A program made the position numbers and the translations under genes. From contig JACCLO010000003.1 in assembly GCA_029448655.1 (NCBI GenBank), forward strand, positions 2,914,001 through 2,978,000: a DNA stretch of 64,000 bases, written 5' to 3'. Position 1 is the stretch's first letter, and the number at the start of each line of letters is the position of its first letter. Source of the stretch: Wolfiporia cocos (taxonomy: Eukaryota > Basidiomycota > Agaricomycetes > Polyporales > Phaeolaceae). Positions 44,310 to 55,946 of the stretch are shown piece after piece. Below the pieces are notes generated by a model. It ran no database searches. It had not been told where the DNA came from and worked only from the letters and a program-made list of their open reading frames with translations.

Positions 44310-45390
44310 GATGCATGCTTGTGGCTCACGTTCACGCTACCTGCACGCATGCTTTTTTAGGGCGCCCCGCATTTACACGGATGATATTGGATCGCGTCCA
44401 CCTCGGTTGCGCAATGCTCTGTAAACGGATAACTTCCAGTAAACAACGAAGTGTATGGATTCCTGTGGAGCTGCAGAACGAGCCACCTTCCACTATGTTC
44501 GGTTCTTATTGGGAGACGATAAAGCGAGACGGGGTACATTGCGCTAAGCGACGGTTTGGGCATTGCGTTTTTGCAGATGGCTATGTTTCGCAGGCGATAC
44601 GCGATCATGCATTGTTGAGTGACATTTGATGCAGTGGCTGTGCCTAGACAATAGTCCGCCGCCACCCAGATTCATCGATGTTACTGCGCTGCTACAGACC
44701 GAGTATGGATGCGTACAGCTTTGAACAGCGATGTTACCGCAAAATTCCAGTTTATAACATTCTCTATGCTCAATAATTGATGTGCAACAGCCTTGGTCTG
44801 ATCACGATGGATTCTCATTGGAGGTAGTGGTGTAGACAGCAATCATGTCAAGCAGGTGGAATACACATCGGTGGCGACAGTGTGTATGTGGGCCAACAGT
44901 GAGCAGCAAGGCCTAGTAAGGACCGAACGGTACCTCCGTATATAAAGCGACGCCACGCGTTTCGGGGGTCACGTCGGGAGAACCCTTGCAGACGCCCAAG
45001 TCAGGTTGTCGTTCTCCTACGTCAGTACAGCGCCACGCTGCCAACAGACTACATAAGGCAGTTCACTGTGGCTTTAACCTTAATCTGGTGAGTGTAGCTT
45101 GTTCGCCTGCGGGATGCGTGCAACTCTATCATCATCGTCATCATCGTCATCGTCCTGACTCTCAGGATCAGACTTGTAGGCTTCTTGTGCTGAAAGCCGA
45201 AACACCCTTTCCGTCACGGAGTACATCGATAGAGGCACAATTCTGCACGTATGGTATACGCATAAGCAGCTCAAATAAGTTGCGAGGTAATCTACGGCAC
45301 GTTAATTTCTCTCTTGGTGCTGACTTGTACAATGCTCCAGATAAACTGGCACCATCCCTTCAGAGCTTCCAACTCCGTCAAGTGACCGAA
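44310..45390. promoter_or_regulatory. Upstream region and probable spliced 5' UTR of the F-box gene
   Basis: A TATA box (TATATAAA) lies at about 44939. Downstream are two plausible non-coding introns: GTGAGTGTAGC (45088) to CTGACTCTCAG (about 45166), and GTAATC (about 45286) to CTGAC..CTCCAG (about 45340). A CATCGT microsatellite occurs near 45128-45150. A frame open from 44986 crosses these signals, so an extended N-terminus is possible but less likely. Confidence 0.45.
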
Positions 45391-46857
45391 ATGTACGCTG
45401 ATAAAAAGCGCTCCGCAGAGCCTCTCGCGACAATCTTCGATCTGCCGATAGATATACTGCTTCTAATTTTTCAGGAAGTCTATGTTGCCTCGATGCAATC
45501 CCAGACTTCTTCAGGGTTGAACTCGTGGCCCGAGTACATCGATCCCGTTGATCAGACACTCTTCCCGGGAGCCATCGCATCCGTGTGTCTATTTTGGAGA
45601 AACGTCATGATGTCTCAATCGTCGTTCTGGAGCCGTATTCTAGTCAACGTTGATGAAGAGCCTACCTCCCTTGCCACCATTCGCAAACACCTCGCACTTT
45701 CAAAAGAGCATCTGCTTCATGTTTATTTCTCACGCCGAGCCGGTCACTACGGCAGCGAAGACCTTGCGGAAAAGGACCGCGTTGCAGCAGTCCTCCAGCT
45801 GCTATTGCCACATTGGGGACGGATCTGGACTCTACACCTCGATGTGCTGCATGCGGTCTCCTTACCACGGATCGGTTTTGAGCTGGGGGACTTCCCACCT
45901 GCCGCGCGGAGCATACAGTTAGTATCCCATATCCACGATAGCATGCCATGTCCAATCGGTTCCATGGCCATCCCACCCACCAAAGCTTCACATCTATATC
46001 TTGACGTTTCCGCCTTCCGCGACATACTTCAAGGCTCGTCCGGAAAGATACTACCAACTTCAGTCAGGTACCTGATGATATCTGGTAACGGTCACAACTC
46101 TCCACGGCTCCCCGTCCGACCTTTGGCGCATTGTCTGCAACGCCTGCCAGACCTGACTGCGCTCCGGTTTGTCAAAGTCAGAATTGATATCGCTGATGCA
46201 CGTCTACCAGCCTCTGCCCAACTACGCTGCTTGCGTGAGTTGGAGTTTGAAGAGATGGACTGGCTCCTTGTATGCGAGCTCTGCTATCAGCTTCGACTGG
46301 ATGAACATGAACCCCTGCACAAACTCAAGCTCAAAGGGTGCACGGCGGCCAGAGTATTCATCGGCATGTTCATGTGGCTGCCCCCGTCATCTCATCTGTG
46401 CATCGAGGACATCGACAGCTCCGAGGTCGTCGATTATATCCTGGGAGCCTTTTGTCATCCTTGTAGCCAGTCCTTGGAAGTTGTCCATTGCCGGGGATTC
46501 GACATCGATGTGCTCAACTCCCTGTTTGATATCTGCTACAACAATCACTCCCCGGAGTGGCTCTGTCGGTTTCTGGAGAGGTTGACCATCAAAGACTGCA
46601 CCGAATTCTCGAGTAGCGAGCTTATGTCTACCGTGGATGCCCGTCGGGTCGCCTGGGAAAGGAAGGACAGCTTAAAGCCCTCAGACGAGGAATTCGAGCT
46701 TTCACCTATCGAGACGCTCCTTGTATCCGGGTGTGGGGAGCTGGAGCCTGATGATCAGGAATGGTTCGACGAGAATGTCGCGCACGTTCAGTGGGATGGG
46801 TGGATCGGCGGATTTCGCCATACGGGAGCCCCCGAAGGTACCCAGGAAACCTTCTGA
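45391..46857 (+). CDS. F-box-like protein
   Basis: A 488-residue intronless frame from the chosen ATG at 45391. Near the N-terminus, IFDLPIDILLLIFQEV fits the F-box core (LPxEILxxIF) that binds Skp1 in SCF ubiquitin ligases. The rest is a leucine-rich, LRR-like fold typical of the large, fast-expanding F-box families of Agaricomycetes, with Leu/Cys repeats such as LEVVHCRGFDIDVLNSLFD. Its substrate is unknown. The same frame is open back to 44986, which would add 135 residues of low-complexity sequence; intron signals there argue for the shorter form. Confidence 0.75.
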   Translation: MYADKKRSAEPLATIFDLPIDILLLIFQEVYVASMQSQTSSGLNSWPEYIDPVDQTLFPGAIASVCLFWRNVMMSQSSFWSRILVNVDEEPTSLATIRKHLALSKEHLLHVYFSRRAGHYGSEDLAEKDRVAAVLQLLLPHWGRIWTLHLDVLHAVSLPRIGFELGDFPPAARSIQLVSHIHDSMPCPIGSMAIPPTKASHLYLDVSAFRDILQGSSGKILPTSVRYLMISGNGHNSPRLPVRPLAHCLQRLPDLTALRFVKVRIDIADARLPASAQLRCLRELEFEEMDWLLVCELCYQLRLDEHEPLHKLKLKGCTAARVFIGMFMWLPPSSHLCIEDIDSSEVVDYILGAFCHPCSQSLEVVHCRGFDIDVLNSLFDICYNNHSPEWLCRFLERLTIKDCTEFSSSELMSTVDARRVAWERKDSLKPSDEEFELSPIETLLVSGCGELEPDDQEWFDENVAHVQWDGWIGGFRHTGAPEGTQETF

Positions 46858-49800
46858 GGTTGCGGAGGAGAGCACCACTCTAATCGCGAGAGGGAAGGAT
46901 CGGAAGATGACGGTAATAAAAACATCACCGACTGAATTGTACGAGGAGACCGGATCTTATCATTTCTTACTGGTTCCCATGGTCCGTCACTCCTATATAG
47001 ATTGTACCCTCGACGGCCATCTGTGAAATAGAATTAGGCGTTCGCTTGACTTCGGTACTGTTTGTGAGAAGTTGCGGTATATGTTTGCGGCACACCATCC
47101 TGATCTCATTTCAACACTCTGTGATCGGTCCTCATGCAATTACCTCAATATAGCGGATTTCACTTCAAGGTTGGTTGACTAAAGTATGCAAGAATTCATA
47201 AGTGCCGTCTATTCAACCGGAGCACCTGTTGCATTCACGTTGCTGAACGCAAGGCATAGAGGTATTAACTGGAGGCGATTTGAATTCTGGACACTGCCAA
47301 GCAGCATACGATGTTACAGGGACTAGCGGTTGTACACTCACTGCTTTTCTCGGGCAGTTCGAGATACGGGTGGTGGGCTTTGCATGCCAACCCTGGTCAC
47401 AAGTAGAACGGAGCAGAACGGACGACTCCAAAGTTGGAGGTGTATAAATCATTATGCAATCAGGCTGTAAGGTCGTGTTGCCTAGGCGTACGAACTCACC
47501 CGCTGGGCAGATGTCTTGGATATTGGGCTGTGGGATTCGCGCAGCCATGTACGCTAGTCTGCATAGAGTGCATCAAGCGATGGACAACTATTGCGGTGGA
47601 GCACCTGCATGGTGTGTTCCGTTGGAACGCCCATAATAAAATTATAGTCGGCAGCTGTCAAATAAACTTCGCATTGTCAAGACCGTCCGAGTTGGCTGGA
47701 AGCGAATGGGAGCCGGGGAATTAGATCTGACTCAAGATAGGTTGACACAATCACTATGCAATGCTTCTACGCTATCCGGTGTACCCCGCCTGAGGGCACA
47801 GCTGTGTTCGCCACGGACCGCGACGCTATTGCGACAGGTCCTGAGGCGGCCGCACCGTGACGCTCCGCGAGTGCTGAGTGCCCTGGATGGCGAGCGAACG
47901 ATATCAGACTGATGAATGCAATGCTCAGAATTGCAGCGAGCCGGTTTGCACCGATATCGGATCCAATCGTGAAAGGAGAAGGCGAGGGGAAGATGCCATG
48001 CTGTGTCGTATGTGGCTGAGAAGGTCCCGTGGCCCATGACGATGAGAAACGGTCGTATAGGCTCCCACGTCTCTGATTCGTGCATATCGAGAGGGTGACG
48101 ATGCCCAGTCAGGCGATTGAGGGATATAGGGCCTGAATGCGCCAGGGACACCACGATATTTACGCCGAATAAGACGCCACGTACCATAGAATGCAGCCAA
48201 AGATTGTCATTTCAGACATCACATAAATATAGATGACTGCTGATTAAGCTCTATATTGATGTACTCCGTGTGTCAGCCTTACGAACCGTACTGGATCACA
48301 CAACGGACCTTCGGGACATAATCACAGGATGTACCGACACTGGCATTCGGAAGACTACACGGCCGTGTGCACGCTGTCGTTTGGCACTAGCCCCGGGCAG
48401 TGCGGGTGCCAGCCATTAGGCCCATACCGGCAGATGACCAACGTCGAGCGGCAACCTCGAAAACGAATTTTGCTGCTGTGCGCCAGCGGCGGATTCGGGC
48501 GTCAGATAATTTAGACCCAGCGAAGATGCAGTCCCGGCGATCGAGCACGAAGCGAAGATCCGATCTGCCGCTGGCTGCTCGGCGGCGCATGGAGACGATG
48601 GTACAAGGATGGGCAATCCTTCCGCGCTCGCGGCAGCCAACGGCCCGTCATATGACTCGTGCCCGACACGCTCCTGCTCTGTCCCGCCGGCATTGTTGTC
48701 GCGCGCAAGCGACATGATCTTACTAAGTATCATGACCCTAAGCACGTGCAAGAGTGATGTGAGGGCGAAGATGTGCAGGGCAAATCATAACTCGATGTTC
48801 ATAAGCCTTCAGGGATACATCAATCGCGCGATATGTACAGCACACGTCACCCGTTTTTGATACAAGCTATCTGACCCAAACCCATCGTACAGTGCGCCTG
48901 CCAAGAACACGTCCACTGCCGCGAGATCGCCGCACGGCGCTCCGTGCACAGCAAACACGCCTCGCGCCGGCTAACACAGATGTTGTCGACTTGTCGTATG
49001 AGTAATGGGACTGCAATTCGGAATGCGGCACCAGGCCGCTCACATCATGACGTATCGCGGGGTCCGCGCTGCGTCCCGCCTATGGACTGCGTATTCTCTG
49101 CAGTGTCGCGGAATGGTGCACGGATGGGAGACAACTGGGCGACGATTGGGCTGTGATAGGTGCTTTCGCTCGTTTGCGGGTAGTTTTATTTTGGCAAGTA
49201 TAGTCAATTCAATTGATGCGCGTGGCAGGTCACTGTAAGCCCGACGCACAACAAACACACACGACAACAGAAGGCGGAAGGATGGTGCAATCGTGCAGTC
49301 AGCACCGTCACGCGCATGCGAGCTCGCGGTGTTGTCGCCTTGCAGAGGTGCTTTCAGGGTCTCTATAAGCGGAAGCTCAATCGCATATTCTCTCTGCCGC
49401 CCGCGCCGAATTCGTCTCCAGCGAGTCGACAAGCAGGCGTACAGAGCTCGGAACGTCGCTTCGCAGCTGAATCCGATCTGCGTCGGTGGCACGCAGCTTT
49501 CGCAGGGCCTGGGCGCCGAGGACGTGCTCAGACGTCCGCATCAGGCGGGCTTGCGAAGTCTCGACGGGTGACATAGCAGAACAAACATGACTGCATTCCA
49601 AGCCGCCATTGCGCAATTGTGGAGGGTCGAGAGGCAGAGAGGACTTATCGCGAATACGACTCCCATCCCGCCGTCCGTATCAGTCGGTGATGCAATGGGC
49701 TTCGACGCATCACCAGCATGTTGATTGAGCTGCGAGACGTAGGCGCCGCAATTTTGTCCTGACTTCGAGATCCCGATGGACGTGTAGCTGCAGCCGATCG

Positions 49801-49961
49801 AGGTTACCTGGGAGCAGCCGTCTGCACTGGTCCGTCATCGGCGCTCCAACTCAATCGGGCAAAGCAGACATGGCATTTATTATGATGCATATGACAGCAG
49901 AGGTCGAGCGGGGGCATTACATACGGATGGCATACATCGTACCGCAACCCAGCAGGCGCGC
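46858..49961. other. 3.1-kb gene-poor interval
   Basis: No coding frame with a recognisable domain was found on either strand. Several frames of 60-150 codons overlap on both strands (for example near 48400-48750 and 49040-49570), but they look like chance openings in GC-rich DNA. No terminal repeats, LTR blocks or tRNA genes seen. CpG is normal, unlike the repeat block on the left. Confidence 0.4.
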
Positions 49962-50442
49962 TCAGGCAGCCTGGTTCTCGGCGACAGTGAGGAGGTCGCT
50001 GTCTCCCGGGTCAGTGACAGTCATGACACTGCGGCGAGTGAGCAAAGCTGTGATTGCGCGGACGTTGTGGCGACGCACCCAACACGGAAGAGCTTTCCAG
50101 CAGCAGTGCCGAGGGTAACGTTGGTGCCGGCAAAGTGGTGGACGGTGGTCTTGGAGAGCATGGCGTAGTACTCCAGCTCGCTCTTGCGGAGCGGGGGGCA
50201 GTTGCCGGCAATGAGCACGAGCTTGGCTGGGTAGAGCAGAGGGCGTCAGCGCAGGGACCTTCTCAGCCTCACGCTCCAGTCCCCGGGGAAAGGCGAGCAG
50301 AACCGGACGCACCCTTGCCGTTGCGCATCTCCTTGAGGGCGGACTTGTAGCCGAGGGTGTACTTGCCCGACTTGACGACGAGGGCAAGACGAGAGGCGAT
50401 GTTGTCGGTGCTCTTCGCCGCCTTGGACTTTTTGGGGGCCAT
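49962..50442 (-). CDS. RPL30: 60S ribosomal protein eL30
   Basis: Core protein of the large ribosomal subunit at the subunit interface; in yeast it also represses its own splicing. Three exons (50313-50442, 50079-50226, 49962-50028) join in frame to 114 aa, the usual length. Family motifs: [60 protein letters not shown] and the C-terminal [10 protein letters not shown]. The first intron (86 bp) is the longest I found in an ordinary gene here, which suits an intron-regulated ribosomal protein gene. Divergent from MET5 with 308 bp between the starts. Confidence 0.96.
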
Positions 50443-50750
50443 CGCGTGTGGTGGTTGTCGGGTGGCGGGCTGAGGCGCTGAGGGGCGGGGTGGCTGATGA
50501 ACTGTGCAGCTGTGGCGGGGGTTGGGAGTCCGCGCCCCTAACCCTGGGGCGGGGTTGCAAACAGGGCCAAAGCGATGGCGAGAGCGTGAGGTGATCGGGT
50601 GTGATCGTGTCAGGCGATCGCGCGCCTGGGGAATTCGGAATTGAGAATATTCCGAGTGCTTTTATCCCGGAGTCCGCTGCCACTGCCTGTAGAAAGGTAC
50701 TTGGCCCTCGCCTCGCCTCTGCCCCCGCTGATCCCCATCATTCCAGAACC
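50443..50750. promoter_or_regulatory. RPL30-MET5 bidirectional promoter with telobox-like site
   Basis: 308 bp of GC-rich DNA between divergent starts. CCCTAACCCT at 50536-50545 matches the telobox/Tbf1-type motif found upstream of ribosomal protein genes in many fungi. TATA boxes are absent. Confidence 0.5.
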
Positions 50751-53700
50751 ATGGCTGCCGCTACGCCCGCTGTGCGAGCCGTCGCGCGCATTGCCCAGCT
50801 CGCCTCCGACCAGCTCCTCGCCACCGCCCCCTTCGCCGCTGCCCTCGATGCGCGCAGTGCGAGGCCCGTCCACCTCCTCAACCCCTCCGCAGACCACGCC
50901 GACGCCCTCCTCGCCGCCCACCGCACCCCCTCCCTCGCGCTCGCATCCTACCTTGCCCCCGCGCAGCCCGCTGCGCTCCACCGTCTGCTCCCCCACCTCT
51001 CCGAGCTCTCGGCCACGCCCACCGTCCTCCATGTCGCCTTGGCAGACGGCGAGGACCTCTCCGACGTCCTCGTCCTCCGCGCGGCCGTCCCCGTCTGCCT
51101 CTACTCCCGCTCCGCCCAGCAGGCCCACGACCACGCCCTCCTCGCGTCCCGCCTCGCCCGCTCCGAGCGCCGCACCGTCCTCCACATCTTCCACGCCAGC
51201 GCCGACGACGCCGAGCTCGTCGAGGTCGACCCCGACGCCGTGCAGCCGTATCTCCTTGCGGACGCGCCAAAGTCCCCGCCCGGGACCGCGCCCGCGAAGA
51301 AGGAAGACGCCGCCTCTCTCTACGCCGCGTACGAGTCTGCCGCGCTCTCGACCGTCTCTCTCGTTCGCCGCCCGCTCCGCGCATTCGCTCCCGCGCCCGC
51401 TTCCTCCTCCACCCCCACCACCGTCCTCCTCACGATCGGCCCGTCCCTCCCGCTCGCGCACCCCATCCCCGGAGTCTCCGCCGTCGAGCTCAGCCTCCTC
51501 AAGCCCCTCCCGCCGGCCGTGCTCGCGCGCGCAGTCCCGCCCGGCGCGGAGAGCGTGCTGGTCTGCGAGGCCGTCGGCCGCTGGCGCGCCAAGTGGCCCC
51601 CGCTCTTCCTCGAGGTCCTCGCCGCGCTGCAGGACCGCGAGCCCCGCCCCGCCGTCCGCAGCGTGCGCCTCGGCGACGTGCGCGCGCTCGCGCACGAGGA
51701 CGTGATCCAGCTCCTGGAGCGCGCCGCGTTCGCGCCCCAGACGGAGCGCCTCGTGCTCGGGCACCCGGCCTCCGCTCCGAACGGGGAGCCGAAGCAGGCG
51801 GCTGTGCCCACGATCCCGAAGCACGAGTCGACGTACACCACTCTGCTGGGCACCCTCTTCGGAGACCGCCTCGACCTCGCGAACGCGCCCGAGCGCGTGG
51901 CGGAGCTCGGCGCGCTTGCAACCTCACCAGAGTTCACGCTGGGCCGCATCAGGGGCGAGCTCGATGCGGTCAAGCGACTGGAGGACGACGTGAAAGCGTT
52001 GCTGAGCGAGGCGGACGTCCCGCAGGATCTGCACGCGCTCTTGGGCGAGTGGCTCCTCCTCCGCTCAAAGTCGACCAGCACCAAGAAGACGGCGCAAGAG
52101 GCGGCGCTCGCCCTCGCGGGCAGCATCATCGCCGCCCTCGACGACAGCGCCGGCACGCTCAAGGGCACGGCAGGCCGGCGCGTGTTCGACGCCCGGCACG
52201 TCTTCCGCACCGCGGCGTCCTCCCCGTCGCGCAGCACGTGGATCGTCGGCAGCGACGCGTGGGCGCACGACCTCGGCGCGTCGGGCCTGCACCACGCGAT
52301 CGCGTCGCGCCTCAACATCAACGTCCTCCTCCTCGACACGACGCCGTACCCCGCGCCGCCGCACGCGCCGCGCCGGCGGGACGCGGGCCTGTACGCGATG
52401 AACCACGGCGACGTGTACGTCGCGAGCGTCGCGCTCTACGCGGGCTACGCGCAGGTGCTGCAGGCGCTCCTCGAGGCGGACGCGTTCGCGGGCCCCGCGC
52501 TCGTCCTCGCGTACCTCCCGCTCCCGCCCGGCGCGCAGCAGGAGAGCGTGCCGGCGCTCGACGTGCTCAAGGCGACGAAGCGCGCGGTCGACGCGGGCGC
52601 GTGGCCGCTCTACCGCTGGAACCCCGCCCGGGCGGACGAGGCCCGCTTCGCGCTCGACTCGGACGCGGTCCGCAACGACCTCCAGCGCTTCCTCGACCGC
52701 GAGAACCACCTCTCGCAGCTCGTCCGCGCCGCGCCGCAGCTCCCCGCGGAGCTCGTCGGCTCGCTCGGCGAGCGCCTCCGCGAGGCCCGCCGCGCCAAGG
52801 CGCAGCAGGCGTACGCGGACCTCCTCACCGCCATCGACGCCCCGCCCGTCGCGGTCCTCTACGCCAGCGACGGCGGGACGGCGGAGAAGGTCGCGAAGCG
52901 CCTCGCCGCGCGCGCGAAGCTCCGCGGGCTCGCGTGCTCCGCCGCGCCCATGGACAGTGTCACGCTCGAGGACCTCGCGAAGGAGGACTGGGCGGTGTTC
53001 GTGACCAGCGTCGCGGGCCAGGGCGAGCTCCCGCAGAACGCGCGCGCGCTCGCCAAGGCGCTCAGCGCCGCGGCCGCGAGGGGCGAGCGCCCGCTCGAGA
53101 ACGTCAAGTTCAGCGTGTTTGGCATGGGCGACAGCCACTACTGGCCGCGCCCGGAGGACGCGCACTACTACAACAAGGCGGGCAAGGACCTCGACGCGCG
53201 CCTCGAGTCCCTCGGCGCTGCGCGCGCGGTGCCGCTGGGGCTGGGCGACGACCAGGACGCCGACGGCCCGGAGACTGGATACAAGGCGTGGGAGCCGCTG
53301 CTGTGGAAGGCCCTCGGTGTGGACGCAGTGGAGGTGACGGAGAAGGAGCCGGAGGCGATCACGAACGAGCACATCAAGGTCGCGTCGGGATACCTCCGCG
53401 GCACGATCAGGGAGGGCCTCGAGGACACGAGCACCGGCGCGCTCGCGCCGAGCGACACGCAGCTGACCAAGTTCCATGGTATATACCAGCAGGACGACAG
53501 GGACATCCGCGACGAGCGCGTCGCGCAGGGCGTCGAGCCTGCGTACAGCTTCATGATCCGTGTGCGTATGCCCGGAGGCGTCTGCAGACCCGACCAGTAT
53601 ATGATCATGGATCGCATCGCGGACGAGCATGGGTGCGGGACGTTCAAGATCACGACGCGCCAGACGTTCCAGTTCCACGGTGTCATCAAGAGGCACCTCA

Positions 53701-55448
53701 AGTCCGCGATCCAGGACATTAACCGCGCGTTGCTCGATACGCTCGCTGCGTGTGGAGACGTCAACCGGTGAGTTGCAAGTGACGTGGTCTCGGACATGAC
53801 AAGGGCTAACGAATCAACAGGAACGTTCTCGTCTCTGCCATCCCTCCGCTCACGAAGCTGCACGCTCAGGCAAACGCATTCGCCGCGCGCGTCAGCGATC
53901 ACCTTCTTCCTCGTACGAGTGCGTACCACGAGATCTGGCTCGACAAGAAGCTCGTTGCCGGTGACGCCATCAAGGACGTCGAGCCCCTGTACGGGGAGTT
54001 CTACCTCCCTCGCAAGGTCAATGTTATCTGCCTACTTCTCCTTCTGCTCTCTGACAGCACATCAGTTCAAAATAGCCGTGGCCGTACCGCCAACGAACGA
54101 CGTCGACGTTTTCGCGAACGACGTCGGCTTCATTGCAATTGTGGGTGATGACGGCGAGCTCGCCGGATTCAACGTGACCGTTGGTGGCGGTATGGGTGTC
54201 ACCCACGGTAACAAAAAGACCTACCCGCGCTTGGGTGACGTATTCGGCTTCTGCACGGTTGAGCAGGGCGTGGATGTCGCCGAAAAGATCATGCTTGTCC
54301 AGAAGGATAACGGAAACCGTGAGGAGTGAGTAATGCGATTCTTTCTCCAGTGCATGCGCTGACCTCTATCAACCCGACTTCAGCCGTAAGGTACGGATAT
54401 CAAGGAGCTTGCACCGATTTCTCCTATACTCATGTCTGTTCAGAATGCTCGCCTCAAGTACACGATCGACCGCATGGGCCTTGACAACTTCAAGGCGGAG
54501 GTCGAGCGGCGTCTCGGCTTCAAGCTCGCGCCTGCACGGCCGTTCACGTTCAATCGCAACGTGGATGACTTTGGCTGGCACACCGGCGAGGACGGCAAGC
54601 ACCACTTCACCATGTTCATCGAGAACGGGCGTGTCCAAGACGAACCCGGCCGGGAGTTCAAGACAGGCCTCCGCGAGATCGCGAAGGTCCACAAGGGCGC
54701 GTTCCGCATGACTGCGAACCAGCACCTGCTGATTACGGACATTGCGGACGAGGACCTGCCCCAGATCAAGGAGCTACTCGCGAAGTACAAGCTCGACAAT
54801 CTGGAGCACACCGGACTGAGGTTGTCTTCGTCCGCCTGCGTCGCGTTCCCGACTTGCGGTGCGTGACTCTCCCTCAAATTTTGACGTCACAGCTCAATTG
54901 CCTTCCTTGTAGGTCTGGCCATGGCTGAATCGGAACGGGTACGTGCTAGGTGTCTGAGCGATTATACAAACCTCTGACCCTTCCTTCCTCGACAGTATCT
55001 GCCCATTCTGATCGACAAGGTCGAGAAGATCTGCGAGGAGAACGGACTGCGCAACGACTCGATCGTCATGAGGATGACTGGGTGCCCGAACGGCTGCGCC
55101 AGGCCATACGTTGCGGAGGTTGCGTTTGTGGGCAAGGCCCCAGGTACTTACGCCATGCTGCTTGGCGGTGGGTACCACGGTCAGCGGCTCAACAAAATTT
55201 ACCGAGGTGTGTCATTTTCACGGTTTGCAAGGGAACATCTCGCCGACGTCCCCGTAGAAACGGTGACCGAGCCCGAGATCCTGGCCATCCTCCGGCCTAT
55301 GATCAAGCGCTACGCACTCGAACGACATGAGGGCGAGCATTTCGGTGACTTCGTCATCCGGGCAGGTTACATCGCCCCGACCACGGAGGGAAAGGCGTGG
55401 TATGATAGAATGGGCGGCGAAGGACAATACCGCGAGATTGCGGTGTGA
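50751..55448 (+). CDS. MET5: Sulfite reductase [NADPH] beta subunit
   Basis: Hemoprotein subunit that reduces sulfite to sulfide with six electrons in the cytosol, the last inorganic step before cysteine and methionine synthesis; partner is the flavoprotein alpha subunit (not in window). Eight exons (50751-53767, 53821-54016, 54066-54325, 54384-54390, 54444-54858, 54913-54938, 54996-55206, 55258-55448) give 1440 aa (yeast 1442). Residues 1-680 form the pyruvate-oxidoreductase-like region; about 695-860 is a flavodoxin domain ([31 protein letters not shown]); the sulfite reductase half follows, with siroheme/4Fe-4S ligands CVAFPTC (Cx5C) and MTGCPNGC (Cx3C). Exon 4 is a 7-nt microexon. The huge first exon is extremely GC-rich, leaving long empty antisense frames. 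Confidence 0.97.
54384..54390 (+). other. 7-nt microexon of MET5
   Basis: CCGTAAG lies between ..CGACTTCAG and GTACGG. Together with GA from the previous exon it encodes D-R-K and keeps frame into [12 protein letters not shown]. Skipping it would shift the frame of the whole siroheme region. Confidence 0.8.
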
Positions 55449-55946
55449 AGTTTCTCGCCTCCTTCCCAGCTCGCGCGGATATCTCGGTTTTGCTTCTTGT
55501 GTAATTTGACCGTCGTTTGTGTCGAGCATATCATTAATTAGGATAAGCATGCGGTGTTCAATTGTAGGTGTGTACAAATATCACTAGTGTCTGCGTATGT
55601 GGGCGAGCAATGTATCTTTACTCAATTAAGGCACCTTCGACCATGAAATGTGTCCGTTTGCTTCAGGGTATGCGACTACTTGACGATCTTGAATATTGAT
55701 ACTTTTCGTGGCATACTATCGCATGCGATTATGCCTTTTTGATTCTTAAAAAATTACGACCGTTACGGCCGTACGGATTGACTTATGGTAGGATCCATGT
55801 CCGTCGCAGTTTGCTGGTCTGTGGGAGTCACAATTTGTGAGCAGGGTAGCCGGCAACAGATATTCTGACGCGCTCCACTGTACATCACGATCGCGACGCG
55901 AATTCAACAAGGACAATATTCCGATACAAGATTGTTTACTTCATCT
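55449..55946. terminator. Convergent 3' region between MET5 and the aminotransferase
   Basis: 498 bp between converging genes. TTAATTAGGATAAG (about 55530) and TTCTTAAAAAATTACG (about 55741) are AT-rich and may include polyadenylation elements. No gene seen. Confidence 0.35.

Noticed and set aside
48400..49576. Overlapping frames on both strands in the 46.9-50.0 kb interval
   Set aside because: No domain, no plausible intron structure and similar openness on both strands; treated as chance ORFs.
49962..50387. Continuous minus-strand frame across eL30
   Set aside because: It is a readthrough of the first intron in the wrong frame. The spliced form gives the exact 114-residue eL30.
50610..53929. 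Very long open frames antisense to and in other frames of MET5 (up to several hundred codons)
   Set aside because: They arise because the first MET5 exon is extremely GC-rich and strongly codon-biased, which removes stops from other frames. Their residues are dominated by Arg, Ala, Gly and Pro and contain no domain.
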